Source: Erwinia psidii (GTDB lineage: Bacteria; Pseudomonadota; Gammaproteobacteria; Enterobacterales; Enterobacteriaceae). Taken from it: a stretch of 64,000 nt of DNA. The notes under the pieces were generated by a model. That model saw only the letters and a list, made by a program, of their open reading frames with translations, did no database searches and was not told the origin of the DNA. The translations under genes were made by a program, and so were the position numbers. Positions 1 through 7,109 of this stretch are shown piece by piece. The stretch is from contig NZ_RHHM01000008.1 of NCBI RefSeq assembly GCF_003846135.1, positions 62,001 through 126,000 of the forward strand, written 5' to 3'. Position 1 is the stretch's first letter. Every line of letters starts with the position of its first letter.

Positions 1-324
1 ATGCCTTTCATAGAGGAAGTCACGAAGGCACTCACCCTGTACAAAGAGACGCGGCCACCGCAGGTAGTTTATGTACCGGTGGGGGAGTTCCGTGACCGCA
101 CAGACTGGCTTTATGACCAGTCGCAGAGGCATTACCACGCCTGCGTGAACGATGCCGAATGTATCAGCTGGCGTTCGCAAGCGCTGTATGTGCTGGACCA
201 GGTTATCCGACTGGATGCAAAACGCGCAAAGCCGGCCGATCGCGAAAGGTTTGCGCGCGCCGTCGAAAGCGTGCGCGGGCGTATCAGCCTGGTGAAGCCT
301 GACGGATCGGTCAGGCATTTCTGA
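1..324 (+). CDS. Island protein of unknown function, 107 aa (may be cut by the window edge)
   Basis: An open frame begins at the first base with ATG and stops at 322-324, so the true start may lie further upstream. I do not recognise the family. The product is soluble, rich in charged and aromatic residues, and has no signal peptide or membrane segment. It begins MPFIEEVTKAL and ends DGSVRHF, with two Cys residues near its middle. Base composition is GC-rich like the tra-type genes of the element. The next gene on the same strand is the DUF1281-like gene, separated by a structured leader with a terminator-like hairpin. That suggests gene-by-gene transcription rather than one operon. Confidence 0.55.
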   Translation: MPFIEEVTKALTLYKETRPPQVVYVPVGEFRDRTDWLYDQSQRHYHACVNDAECISWRSQALYVLDQVIRLDAKRAKPADRERFARAVESVRGRISLVKPDGSVRHF

Positions 325-406
325 TTCTGTTTTATGATCCTGCACGCCCGGCTTCATACCGAAGCGGGTGGCATAACGTAACGGGCGACAACCGTCGCCA
401 TCATCC

Positions 407-444
407 CCCTGAGGGCATCTTCCTCAGGGAGATGCCCTCTTTTT
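407..444 (+). promoter_or_regulatory. Structured leader with two mutually exclusive hairpins
   Basis: Two hairpins compete for the same bases. One pairs CCCTGAGG (407-414) with CCTCAGGG (422-429). The other pairs GAGGGCATCT (411-420) with AGATGCCCTC (430-439) and is followed by a T-run at 440-444, like an intrinsic terminator. They overlap at 411-414, so only one can form. The start codon of the DUF1281-like gene is 28 bases further on, after an AAAGAGGAG ribosome site. The arrangement looks like an attenuator; regulation is inferred. Confidence 0.6.
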
Positions 445-471
445 GTTTCAACCTTAAAGAGGAGTTCGACA

Positions 472-1422
472 ATGTTTTCATGGTGCCATAACCGTCTGGA
501 AATCACCGGTAAGTCAGTCTGCATTGATGTGATGCAGTCATGGGTCGCCGGCACGGAAACCCCGTTGTATCGCCATGCCATCCGGCGGGGGATAAAGCTG
601 TTTCTCGCCGGCTGCGCCGGGATACTCAAACCGGTGAAGTTTATGGAATATGTGCCTTATCCGATGCTGACCGCATCAGGAACGGGCACGCATACCGCGC
701 CGAATCAGGCGTTCCAGCACTTTCTGGAGCTGCTGGAAAGGGACGCCTGGCTGGACGGCACGACGCTTTCACGCCTGGAGAAAATCTGGCAGATGTCAGA
801 TATCAGTTCTCTTAAGTGGGAGAGTATTCCCTACCCGGCGCGACAGATAATGACACAGCTGATGGCCGTACACGGTGCCGACTGGTTCGGCATGGCGGGG
901 GCAGGCGGGCAGTTCGATCCGCAGGATCGCTGGGAATGGCTCAACGCGCTGCCGGAGACCACCTGTCCGTGTGACATGCTGATGGTGATGCCGTCACGGC
1001 TGGCCACGGAGCTGAATGGAAACAGCGGACTGTTTACCGGCCTCAGCAGCACCTCTGAGCTGTATGTTCAGCTGTTTGGCATGGAGTTCCCTGCGGGCCA
1101 TCAGGCACGCTGGAACCGTGAGGATATGAGTTCACTTACGCTTATTCTCTCAACGCCGTGGTATCCCCCGTCTGGTGAGGTCATGGGGGAAATGTCACAG
1201 ATGTTTGACTGCGAAATCCGTCACTACTGGCTTTCACCGGATGTCGGCCTCTCCGGGTATAACTGTTTTGACCGGGGTGACCACGTTGACAGTGGGCCCT
1301 GGCCGGAAGACGCCTCAGGCGTCTCCGCTCACGGTGAAAACGCCCGGATGTACCTGGTGGCGTCAGAAACGTCAGATGTGCCGACGCCAGTGGCGTTACA
1401 TTATGGCAGCATACGTGCTTAG
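472..1422 (+). CDS. DUF1281/Api92-like ferredoxin-fold protein
   Basis: 316 aa. The N-terminus, MFSWCHNRLEITG, is the hallmark of the DUF1281 (Api92-like, ferredoxin-fold) family, whose members usually start with a W-C-x-N-x-L pattern. The family occurs on plasmids, ICEs and phages and its biochemical role is not established. No signal peptide or membrane span is seen. The C-terminal third contains CPCDM and paired aromatic residues (HYWLSPD, YNCFDRGD). A strong ribosome site, AAAGAGGAG, lies 8 bases before the ATG. The gene has its own attenuator-like leader upstream and a terminator just downstream, so it is probably expressed as a single unit. Confidence 0.7.
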   Translation: MFSWCHNRLEITGKSVCIDVMQSWVAGTETPLYRHAIRRGIKLFLAGCAGILKPVKFMEYVPYPMLTASGTGTHTAPNQAFQHFLELLERDAWLDGTTLSRLEKIWQMSDISSLKWESIPYPARQIMTQLMAVHGADWFGMAGAGGQFDPQDRWEWLNALPETTCPCDMLMVMPSRLATELNGNSGLFTGLSSTSELYVQLFGMEFPAGHQARWNREDMSSLTLILSTPWYPPSGEVMGEMSQMFDCEIRHYWLSPDVGLSGYNCFDRGDHVDSGPWPEDASGVSAHGENARMYLVASETSDVPTPVALHYGSIRA

Positions 1423-1458
1423 CGTTATCAGAAAGCCGGTTTAACCGGTTTACTCTCC

Positions 1459-1488
1459 GGCCACAGCGTTTGCTGTGGCCATTTTTTT
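1459..1488 (+). terminator. Intrinsic terminator after the DUF1281-like gene
   Basis: GGCCACAGC (1459-1467) and GCTGTGGCC (1472-1480) form a perfect 9-bp stem with a 4-base loop, followed by A and seven T residues. Confidence 0.85.
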
Positions 1489-1493
1489 CCACT

Positions 1494-1538
1494 CCTGAGG
1501 GAAACATCGTTTCCCTCAGGGGCGTGTTCCCTTTTTTT
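1494..1538 (+). promoter_or_regulatory. Second leader of the same architecture, before the methylase-like gene
   Basis: CCTGAGGGAAAC (1494-1505) pairs perfectly with GTTTCCCTCAGG (1509-1520). An alternative pairing, GGGAAACA (1499-1506, one bulged A) with TGTTCCC (1525-1531), is followed by seven T residues (1532-1538). As in the leader at 407-444, a CCTGAGG/CCTCAGG stem competes with a terminator-like stem. The recurrence before two unrelated genes suggests a shared element-specific regulatory module. Confidence 0.55.
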
Positions 1539-1550
1539 ACCGGAACACGT

Positions 1551-2246
1551 ATGAAAAACCGAATTAATCACGAGAAGGCGTTTCTCTCTCTTTTTAACCA
1601 GACCGCCCGGTATTACCCTCGGCACAAAGTGTTCGAGGACTTTATCAGTTGCAGCGTCATTGCCTTTCAGAACGGCCTGCAATTCTGTGACAAACGTGAG
1701 CAGAAGTACCTGAAAATCGTGGGCGGGTACAAAAAGCCTGATGCGATGAATCTGGCCGGGTTACTGGCACATCTGGTGAACGGCCTGGAGGAAACAGAGT
1801 GTGACTTTCTGGGGCAGGTTTTTATGCAGCTGGAACTGGGTGATAAATATCGCGGCCAGTTTTTTACGCCGTGGAGCGTGGCACGGATGATGGCGCAACT
1901 GCAACTGGGCAGGGTGGAAGAATGGTTCCGGGAAAAACCGTTTATCACGCTCTCAGAACCTGCCTGCGGTTCAGGTTGTATGGTACTGGCGTTTGCCAGT
2001 GTGCTGCGGGAGGCGGGTTTCGCGCCGCACCGATATCTGTGGGTCTCCGCCACCGATATTGACCCGCTGGCGGCAGGGATGGCGTTTCTACAGCTGTCGC
2101 TGTGCGGGGTGGCGGGGGAAGTAGTTATTGGCAATGCGCTGCACGATCAGCGCAGGCGGGTACTCCACACGCCGGCACATTACTGGGGAGGATGGTCTGT
2201 CCGGCTGCGGTCACGCCTCGCAGAGCAGGCTGAAACGGCAGCATAA
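1551..2246 (+). CDS. N-6 DNA methylase-like protein lacking the NPPY motif
   Basis: 231 aa from ATG 1551. Two HsdM-type landmarks are present: GQFFTP near residue 102, and the S-adenosylmethionine motif I, SEPACGSG, near residue 135. SATDIDP follows as the acidic ribose-binding loop. The catalytic motif IV (N-P-P-Y/F) expected after NALHD is absent, and the protein ends in a basic tail soon afterwards, so it is about half the size of an HsdM subunit. Similar short methylase-like proteins are common on enterobacterial ICEs and plasmids. It may bind S-adenosylmethionine without methylating adenine. The frame is open further upstream, but that part covers the leader hairpins. The ribosome site is weak, so the start is uncertain. 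Confidence 0.7.
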   Translation: MKNRINHEKAFLSLFNQTARYYPRHKVFEDFISCSVIAFQNGLQFCDKREQKYLKIVGGYKKPDAMNLAGLLAHLVNGLEETECDFLGQVFMQLELGDKYRGQFFTPWSVARMMAQLQLGRVEEWFREKPFITLSEPACGSGCMVLAFASVLREAGFAPHRYLWVSATDIDPLAAGMAFLQLSLCGVAGEVVIGNALHDQRRRVLHTPAHYWGGWSVRLRSRLAEQAETAA

Positions 2247-2292
2247 AACGATTTAACTGACTCAACAGAGGATTTCTGAACGATACCCGGGA

Positions 2293-2320
2293 GAATATGA
2301 AGCCTCACCGCTTCATATTC
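2293..2320 (+). terminator. Terminator-like hairpin after the methylase-like gene
   Basis: GAATATGAAGC (2293-2303) and GCTTCATATTC (2310-2320) form a perfect 11-bp stem with a 6-base loop, 47 bases after the stop codon. The T-run after it is weak. The rest of 2321-2501 shows only a ribosome site (AGGGAG) for the next gene. Confidence 0.6.
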
Positions 2321-2501
2321 ATCCTTTGGCTCCGGTCTGACCTGCTCATCTGTTTTCAGCCCAGAATGCTGCGGGGTTGCAGCAATGGCCTCAGGTGTTC
2401 GGTTTGGAAGGAAACCCCATCCGGCATTTCCGGCTGAAAAGACAGTTTACAGCTGATAATAACGGGGTATCATCGGTGAAGTAATATACAGGGAGAACAG
2501 A

Positions 2502-3320
2502 ATGGACGCGGCATTACTCGATATGATGCGCTCAGGCGGGAGAAATAAAGCCTGGGCTGAAACAATGGTTAATCTTGAGGCAAGAAAGCTTATCAATACA
2601 GCTAATACGCTGTCTGCTTTCCATCTCAGAGATGGTCTCACACGGATGAATTTTGTTCAGGAAATAAAAGAGGTTATTGAGCAGCAGTTTGCTGCCGCAC
2701 GACGCGCAAAGTCTGATGAAGAATGCATAGCCTGCGTAAAAAACCTCAGGGCAGAGACCGAAAATCTTGAAGAGCAGGGTCGAATGCTGCGCACGAAAGC
2801 GGCGAAACTTTACGCCAAAGTGGAGTTCGTCCGGGAAAATAACAAAATTGTGGGGTATGTGATTTCTGCTGTAAATGTGGTTTTGTCCGGCGTTGAAATA
2901 GCTGTTGGTCTAACTCTAATAGGTTCTATGACGCCTTTGGGTGTTCTGGCTGGTGCAGTTTTGGTTACTGATGGTGCGAACGGCATAAGCAAAGAAATTG
3001 CGCACTACGCAATGGATAACAAAACCTCGGAAGGTTTGGTTGCTGATGCAGCTATGTCCACAGCTGAATTCATGGGGTTCAGCCGTAAAAGCGGGTTGGG
3101 GATCTATAAATCAGTCTCGCTTGTTGCGAATGCATATAGCATATTCGGTCTGTTCAGACGCCCTGGAACATGGCGTTTATTTCGATATCTGCCCGCCGAT
3201 TATTACCGGAAAGTCAGTACCATGAGCCGTCCAAAGCTCACAATGAAAATTGTCGGTTATGGTGTTAAAGCTAAGGTCATATTTGACCTTATGTCCGTTA
3301 CTGACGCGGTTCATAATTAG
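2502..3320 (+). CDS. DUF4225 domain protein, possible membrane-acting toxin
   Basis: 272 aa. The C-terminal half matches the DUF4225 pattern as I know it: a hydrophobic helical pair (VGYVISAVNVVLSGVEIAVG, then MTPLGVLAGAVLV), DGANGI near residue 160, and WRLFRYLPADYYRK near residue 225. The N-terminal 110 residues are charged and probably helical. DUF4225 has no established biochemical role. Several family members sit in polymorphic-toxin or secretion loci, but that is recollection, not shown here. The ribosome site AGGGAG precedes ATG 2502. The end overlaps by 23 bases the convergent small membrane gene at 3298-3627, an arrangement seen in effector/immunity pairs. Base composition is clearly more AT-rich than in the tra-type genes. 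Confidence 0.7.
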   Translation: MDAALLDMMRSGGRNKAWAETMVNLEARKLINTANTLSAFHLRDGLTRMNFVQEIKEVIEQQFAAARRAKSDEECIACVKNLRAETENLEEQGRMLRTKAAKLYAKVEFVRENNKIVGYVISAVNVVLSGVEIAVGLTLIGSMTPLGVLAGAVLVTDGANGISKEIAHYAMDNKTSEGLVADAAMSTAEFMGFSRKSGLGIYKSVSLVANAYSIFGLFRRPGTWRLFRYLPADYYRKVSTMSRPKLTMKIVGYGVKAKVIFDLMSVTDAVHN

Positions 3321-3627
3321 TCGTTAATCTGCGATAGCGCCATGACTTGTATGCCAGCTTCGCTGGGGTTAAATACCATATAAAAGGTAATACAATCGCA
3401 AGCGTTGCCGCAAGCGTGATGCTGGTATCTATAGGTGCCAGCATCAGAGTGAGAATAAGTATGGTAAAAGCAGCGATAGTAATCCACTTTGAGGCGTTGA
3501 AGCGGTTAGCAAGATCATGGATCACGGAATCCAGCGATCCGCCATAATTAGCAATATTGTTTTTCAGTTTTTGTAGATCTGCATGACTAAACCCTGACTT
3601 AAGTAGCGCAACATCACTTACTTTCAT
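3298..3627 (-). CDS. Small two-helix membrane protein, candidate immunity partner
   Basis: 109 aa from ATG at 3627, chosen because AAGGTGG lies 7-8 bases upstream; the longer frame has no such site. The soluble N-terminus (MKVSDVALLKSGFSHADLQK) is followed by two hydrophobic spans, WITIAAFTILILTLMLA and ITLAATLAIVLPFIWYL, and a basic C-terminus. I do not recognise the family. It converges on the DUF4225 gene and overlaps its 3' end. A small inner-membrane protein next to a membrane-seeking protein would fit an immunity role, but this is inference from position and topology. AT-rich, like its partner. Confidence 0.55.
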   Translation of the reverse strand: MKVSDVALLKSGFSHADLQKLKNNIANYGGSLDSVIHDLANRFNASKWITIAAFTILILTLMLAPIDTSITLAATLAIVLPFIWYLTPAKLAYKSWRYRRLTTNYEPRQ

Positions 3628-3664
3628 AGCGTTCCACCTTCCATCCTTAAAATGTAGATACCTC

Positions 3665-4003
3665 TCAGCAGCAATTATACACAAAAATCCCGGGTAAAGC
3701 TGGATGATGATAACCATCAGGTGGTTGATTTTTTTTATAAATAAAACAGAATGTTATCTCCTTTACGTGGTTTTTTACACGATTGGACCTCAAACTCCTC
3801 AGACTTTTGATTTTACTTGCGTAGGAGCACCAGGCATATTCCTCTTTATTAACACGCCCCGGCGGCACGGATACTGTATCGGGAAGCGGGAAAAAATGCT
3901 TACCATAAGAGGCATCCCGTTCCAGCATTCCGATGATTTGTAAGGGATTATCACAGACGGGACACACCGCAAACCATCGCTTCTGAGTCGCTCTTATCTC
4001 CAA
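3665..4003 (-). CDS. Hypothetical protein with CPVC motif, probably 3'-truncated
   Basis: 112 aa. The first 65 residues look like real coding sequence: a basic start (MEIRATQKRWFAVCPVCDNP), LQIIG, then YGKHF and a second cysteine in YAWCSYA, suggesting a zinc-binding fold of a plasmid/phage protein type I cannot name. After about residue 70 the translation becomes low-complexity and basic and then runs out in AT-rich sequence, so the original 3' end may be lost. The start overlaps the umuC remnant on the other strand by 13 bases, which places both at an old recombination junction. It may no longer be functional. Confidence 0.4.
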   Translation of the reverse strand: MEIRATQKRWFAVCPVCDNPLQIIGMLERDASYGKHFFPLPDTVSVPPGRVNKEEYAWCSYASKIKSLRSLRSNRVKNHVKEITFCFIYKKNQPPDGYHHPALPGIFVYNCC

Positions 4004-4282
4004 CCCGCGATACGCGTGACATTATTGAAGCGGCCATGCGAGCACTGGATAAGATATGGGAAGAGGGCCATCGTTATATGAAAGCAGGCGTCATGCTGGG
4101 CCAGTTCCGCAACTGAACCTTTTTGATGAATCACTCCCCGGAGCGAACAGCGGATGAAGGCTATTGACGGTATAAATCAGTCAGGCCTGGGTAATATCTG
4201 GTTTGCAGGAAGAGGGATTGCGCCAGAGTGGCAAATGAAGCGCGATATGTTGTCTCCTGCGTACACCACGCGCTGGGAGTGA
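3991..4282 (+). pseudogene. umuC: umuC 3'-end remnant (Y-family DNA polymerase V subunit)
   Basis: Conceptual translation across two frame breaks recovers the UmuC C-terminus. LLSPTRDTRDIIEAAM and HRYMKAGVMLGQF are in one frame, PQLNLFDE in the next, and GNIWFAGRGIAPEWQMKRDM followed by LSPAYTTRW in a third. These match, in order, the E. coli UmuC segments around HRYQKAGVMLGDF, QLNLFDD, LYFAGQGIQQQWQMKRAM and LSPRYTTR. The catalytic and DNA-binding parts and umuD are absent. UmuDC-type genes are common cargo on ICEs and plasmids, so this is a scar of deleted SOS mutagenesis cargo. The frameshifts could only be sequencing errors if the 5' part were present, and it is not. Confidence 0.85.
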
Positions 4283-4507
4283 TATTCCCACGGCGAGATT
4301 TGACGTTTAGTCCAGGTGCTCGCTTTAAACAGTCTGCTCTCAGCGTAAAGTGGAAGTTGTCAATTATCCTTACACCTGATGGGTGTATTATTAACATCAC
4401 TGTACATTAAGTATCGAGGTGCGGGTCATTTAAGGTAAGTAAAACATGTCACACCTTTATTTCTCTGAATGTAAAGGTGAAAGAATAGGAAAAAAACGGA
4501 GAGATAT

Positions 4508-5338
4508 ATGAACATATCAATGCCTTGGAGTTTAGCTGGACGCTTTTTTAAGTGGATATGGAGCAAAATTACCAGGTTATGGTTACTCAAGACTTATCAA
4601 AAATCTCACGAGTACAAAGCCAAGCGCCTTCGGTTAGGAGCGCGCTGGGAACCACTTGGTAAGTACCTGGAGTACTCATTGCGGCTTTCCAGTTCTGCCG
4701 ATCATGAAACGGTAAAATCCCGTGTAGCTTTTCGGGCAAAAGAAATGCTGTTAGAGAATGTCACACTTTATTTTGAAGCATCTGGACATGGTATTCGTTA
4801 CCAGCAGAAAATTGAGTTGGTGAACCTGGACCAATCTGTACTGATTGTTAACTTAGATCAAATTCCTCAGCAGGAGCTTATGGAGGTTTCTGAGCGCGGT
4901 ATATTTTTTTCGATTACAGAAATTCAATTCATACAATGTGTCATTACGTTATCCGGTGGTTGCCAACAGCAGCCCTTCGATTCAAAAAGGTTTAGCCTGA
5001 CGTATAGCTGGTTTCTTAATGACAAGTGGGTACGTCGCTGGGGAGAGTTATGGAACTGTAATGCTATTGAGCACGCAAAAACCGAAATAAAGAGTTACTG
5101 GCGTTGGCGGTTGGGAGAATTTAGACATTTTTCCCTTTACGATGATGAGATCGAGCCTTATTCATTGAATGGAATATTACGAAAAAGCCTGTGCATTTTT
5201 TTGATCAACCATTATATGATCACAGTACAGTTCTGGCTGGCGATACATTCTGGGTGGTATGTTCTGGGAGATGGAAAACTTAAGTTTAATCAGCGCCGAA
5301 TTAGAAAAGCAAAATCCAGCAAAGCCTCAAATATCTGA
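4508..5338 (+). CDS. Unrecognised AT-rich island gene, 276 aa
   Basis: The ribosome site GGAGAG is 4 bases before ATG 4508, and the gene has its own AT-rich upstream region. I recognise no family. The N-terminus carries an amphipathic, Trp/Lys-rich segment (FFKWIWSKITRLWLLKTY) that could attach it to the membrane. The middle is mixed alpha/beta, with a repeated hydrophobic pattern around VNLDQSVLIVNLDQ. A hydrophobic stretch, CIFLINHYMITVQFWLAI, occurs near residue 235 and the tail is strongly basic (NQRRIRKAKSSKAS). Codon use and composition differ from the GC-rich conjugation genes, so it was probably acquired separately. A defence or toxin role is possible but nothing in the sequence shows it. 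Confidence 0.5.
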   Translation: MNISMPWSLAGRFFKWIWSKITRLWLLKTYQKSHEYKAKRLRLGARWEPLGKYLEYSLRLSSSADHETVKSRVAFRAKEMLLENVTLYFEASGHGIRYQQKIELVNLDQSVLIVNLDQIPQQELMEVSERGIFFSITEIQFIQCVITLSGGCQQQPFDSKRFSLTYSWFLNDKWVRRWGELWNCNAIEHAKTEIKSYWRWRLGEFRHFSLYDDEIEPYSLNGILRKSLCIFLINHYMITVQFWLAIHSGWYVLGDGKLKFNQRRIRKAKSSKASNI

Positions 5339-5480
5339 ATTTATATGCATTGTTCATTTCAAGCCACAGGCGCAGGAGGGCGAAGATATTACCGTGAATA
5401 ATTACCTTCACTGCAAAGTTTGCAATCGTCCCAGATTCCCCAGGGAAGCGTTCTGATATGTCGGGCGAGAGTTTCATCAT
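5301..5480 (-). CDS. Possible small phage-type gene, 59 aa, low support
   Basis: ATG at 5480 is preceded by GGAG at proper distance (GGAGAAAAAATG). It begins MMKLSPDISERFPGESG and then has a hydrophobic stretch before ending in sequence antisense to the preceding gene. It lies 66 bases after the methyltransferase stop, on the same strand, so it could be the last gene of the phage-type operon. The good start and the odd end suggest a gene cut off by insertion of the neighbouring 276-aa gene. Function unknown. Confidence 0.3.
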   Translation of the reverse strand: MMKLSPDISERFPGESGTIANFAVKVIIHGNIFALLRLWLEMNNAYKFRYLRLCWILLF

Positions 5481-5546
5481 TTTTTCTCCGGTACGGTGAA
5501 AAGCCACGGCTGCTGGCTCAGCGGTTTAGTTTTATCGTGTGAACAT

Positions 5547-6206
5547 TCATGCATGGTCAGGGTCCTTTTTCAGAAGATTCAATACGTTAAAAATTGCATC
5601 AGCTTCAGCCAGTAGCCCCTCTTTTCTCAGAGCATCTGCCTTCATCATAAGAACGCTGATGGCTTTGTCTGTTTCGCTCATTTCCTGAGAGTCTTTCAGA
5701 AAAAGGAGCCAGTGGGTCTTATCCGCTTTGCCGGTGCGCTGCCAGATCGTAGGCTGCTGCGGAGTCAGCGCGATAATCTTGCCGATGGGGATTTGCGTTT
5801 CATTCCATTTGAATACCAGCGTACCGTGGGGACGTAATACCCGAAATGCCTCGCTGAAACCCTGCCGTATATCGTCCTGCCAGGTCTCCCGGTTTAACGC
5901 GCCGTATTTTTTACCCATCCATGATTTTTTGCCGACGCGCATAAGGTGGGGCGGGTCGAAGATTACCTGGGCAAACGAACCGTCAGCGAATGGCAACGCA
6001 CGGAAGTCAGCTATAACGTCCGGCATGATGTGCAGTTTACGGCCATCGCACAGCGTATGATGCTCACAACGAATATCAGTGAATACGGCGCGTTTGTCTC
6101 TCTTATTTAACCAGAACATCCGCGAACCACAGCACACATCCAGAATGGTGTGTCCGTTTCCTGATGCCACTGTGGTTGCGGGGCAGGGGACGCCGGATTT
6201 AATCAT
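5547..6206 (-). CDS. Phage-type class I SAM-dependent methyltransferase
   Basis: 219 aa. ATG 6206 overlaps the end of the upstream gene by 8 bases, with a GGAGAAAAAGGTG ribosome site. Residues 20-60 hold the S-adenosylmethionine pocket (ILDVCCGSRMFW, then AVFTDIR). VIFDPPHL near residue 85 is the D/NPP-type catalytic motif, and FRVLRPHGTLVFKWNETQI follows. This set is typical of methyltransferases in lambdoid and P22-like prophages. The substrate is unknown; adenine in DNA is the usual guess, because D-P-P-x resembles N6-methylase motif IV. It is the distal gene of a translationally coupled four-gene operon headed by a LysR-type HTH protein. Confidence 0.75.
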   Translation of the reverse strand: MIKSGVPCPATTVASGNGHTILDVCCGSRMFWLNKRDKRAVFTDIRCEHHTLCDGRKLHIMPDVIADFRALPFADGSFAQVIFDPPHLMRVGKKSWMGKKYGALNRETWQDDIRQGFSEAFRVLRPHGTLVFKWNETQIPIGKIIALTPQQPTIWQRTGKADKTHWLLFLKDSQEMSETDKAISVLMMKADALRKEGLLAEADAIFNVLNLLKKDPDHA

Positions 6207-6489
6207 GCACATCACCTTTTTCCCCGGACATAATTGCGATTGCATAATTTGCGATTGCGTAATCGTTGCCACGCAGAACACGTACTGCCCGGGTGTATTC
6301 AGGCACCAGTCTTTCTTCGAACGCATTCAACGCGGTGGAACAGAAATTCATCCCTGTCTCATCATCGTTTTTGTAAGCAAATGAGCACATCATCGGTATC
6401 CGGTGCGTTTTGCAGATCGTGATGATTTGCGTCATCAGCGGAGCAATCTGCTCGTCATAAACGTTCTCAAGGTCAAAATATTCAGGCAT
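6199..6489 (-). CDS. Conserved phage protein of unknown function, 96 aa
   Basis: Begins MPEYFDLENVYDEQIAPLM and has a mixed charged/hydrophobic helix pattern (RIPMMCSFAYKNDDETGMNF). The sequence resembles small proteins found beside Ead-like and methyltransferase genes in enterobacterial prophages, but no function is known to me. It overlaps both neighbours: 8 bases with the Ead-like gene upstream and 8 with the methyltransferase downstream. That indicates translational coupling and co-regulation. No signal peptide or membrane span. Moderately AT-rich. Confidence 0.6.
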   Translation of the reverse strand: MPEYFDLENVYDEQIAPLMTQIITICKTHRIPMMCSFAYKNDDETGMNFCSTALNAFEERLVPEYTRAVRVLRGNDYAIANYAIAIMSGEKGDVHD

Positions 6490-6760
6490 CGTCGCCTCCC
6501 TGTGCGCGGTCTAAACGCTCAATTTCAGCCAGGAGTAACGCCGTCGCTTTCACCAGGTTACGGCGGTAATCTTTCGGTTTGAAGCTGCCATCATGCCAGT
6601 CAGCTGGCCAGTAATTCTCAGCCTCCATCGGTTCGATATAGCTGATGGCCGCCGCTGCCAGTTCGTTGCCAACATACGTATCATCCTGCTGAGTTGAATA
6701 TCCTTTTACTGACTGCTGGCGCTGGCGTTCAGCAATAACGTCATTAATTGCCTTGCTCAT
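6482..6760 (-). CDS. Ead/Ea22-like phage protein
   Basis: 92 aa. The pattern INDVIAERQRQQSVKGYS, then DDTYVGNELAAAAISY and a Trp-rich part ending in RRNLVKATALLLAEIERLDR, is the one seen in Ead/Ea22-like proteins of lambdoid phages and islands. These small accessory proteins have no proven function. The ATG at 6760 lies one base after the stop of the LysR-HTH gene (AAATGAAATG), so translation is probably coupled. The 3' end overlaps the next gene by 8 bases. Confidence 0.7.
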   Translation of the reverse strand: MSKAINDVIAERQRQQSVKGYSTQQDDTYVGNELAAAAISYIEPMEAENYWPADWHDGSFKPKDYRRNLVKATALLLAEIERLDRAQGGDDA

Positions 6761-6761
6761 T

Positions 6762-7025
6762 TCATTTCTCCGCTGAAGAAGTTTTAATTTCGTCTGTCAG
6801 CTCAATAATTAATTTTGCAATTTTGTATATACGCATTCCTTCATCATTGAGAACCTTATTGCGCCCCTTTCTGATAAACAGAGACTTTCCCAGTTGTTCT
6901 TCAAATAGCGCCATCTGCTGTGATAATGCGGATTGTGTACGATTGAGTTCTGTAGCAGCCGAAAGGAATGTTCCTCTTTCTTTGATAAAGACAAGGCTGC
7001 GTAATACACCAGTATCAATATTCAT
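6762..7025 (-). CDS. LysR-type HTH-only protein, 87 aa
   Basis: The whole product is the DNA-binding half of a LysR regulator. VLRSLVFIKERGTFLSAATE and LNRTQSALSQQMALFEEQLG form the winged helix-turn-helix, followed by LFIRKGRNKVLNDEGMRIY and a short linker helix. LysR regulators are normally about 300 aa with a periplasmic-binding-like effector domain, which is wholly absent here. The stop is directly coupled to the next start, so this length seems established rather than a recent break. It heads the four-gene phage-type operon and may autoregulate it, possibly as a dimer through the linker helix. The ribosome site is weak. Confidence 0.7.
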   Translation of the reverse strand: MNIDTGVLRSLVFIKERGTFLSAATELNRTQSALSQQMALFEEQLGKSLFIRKGRNKVLNDEGMRIYKIAKLIIELTDEIKTSSAEK

Positions 7026-7109
7026 TTATTAGACCTGTCAGTGAATTAGTCATCATTGAGCACATCATTTCTTCAGTCGTAATACAGAAAATAAAAAATC
7101 AGTTTTTTA

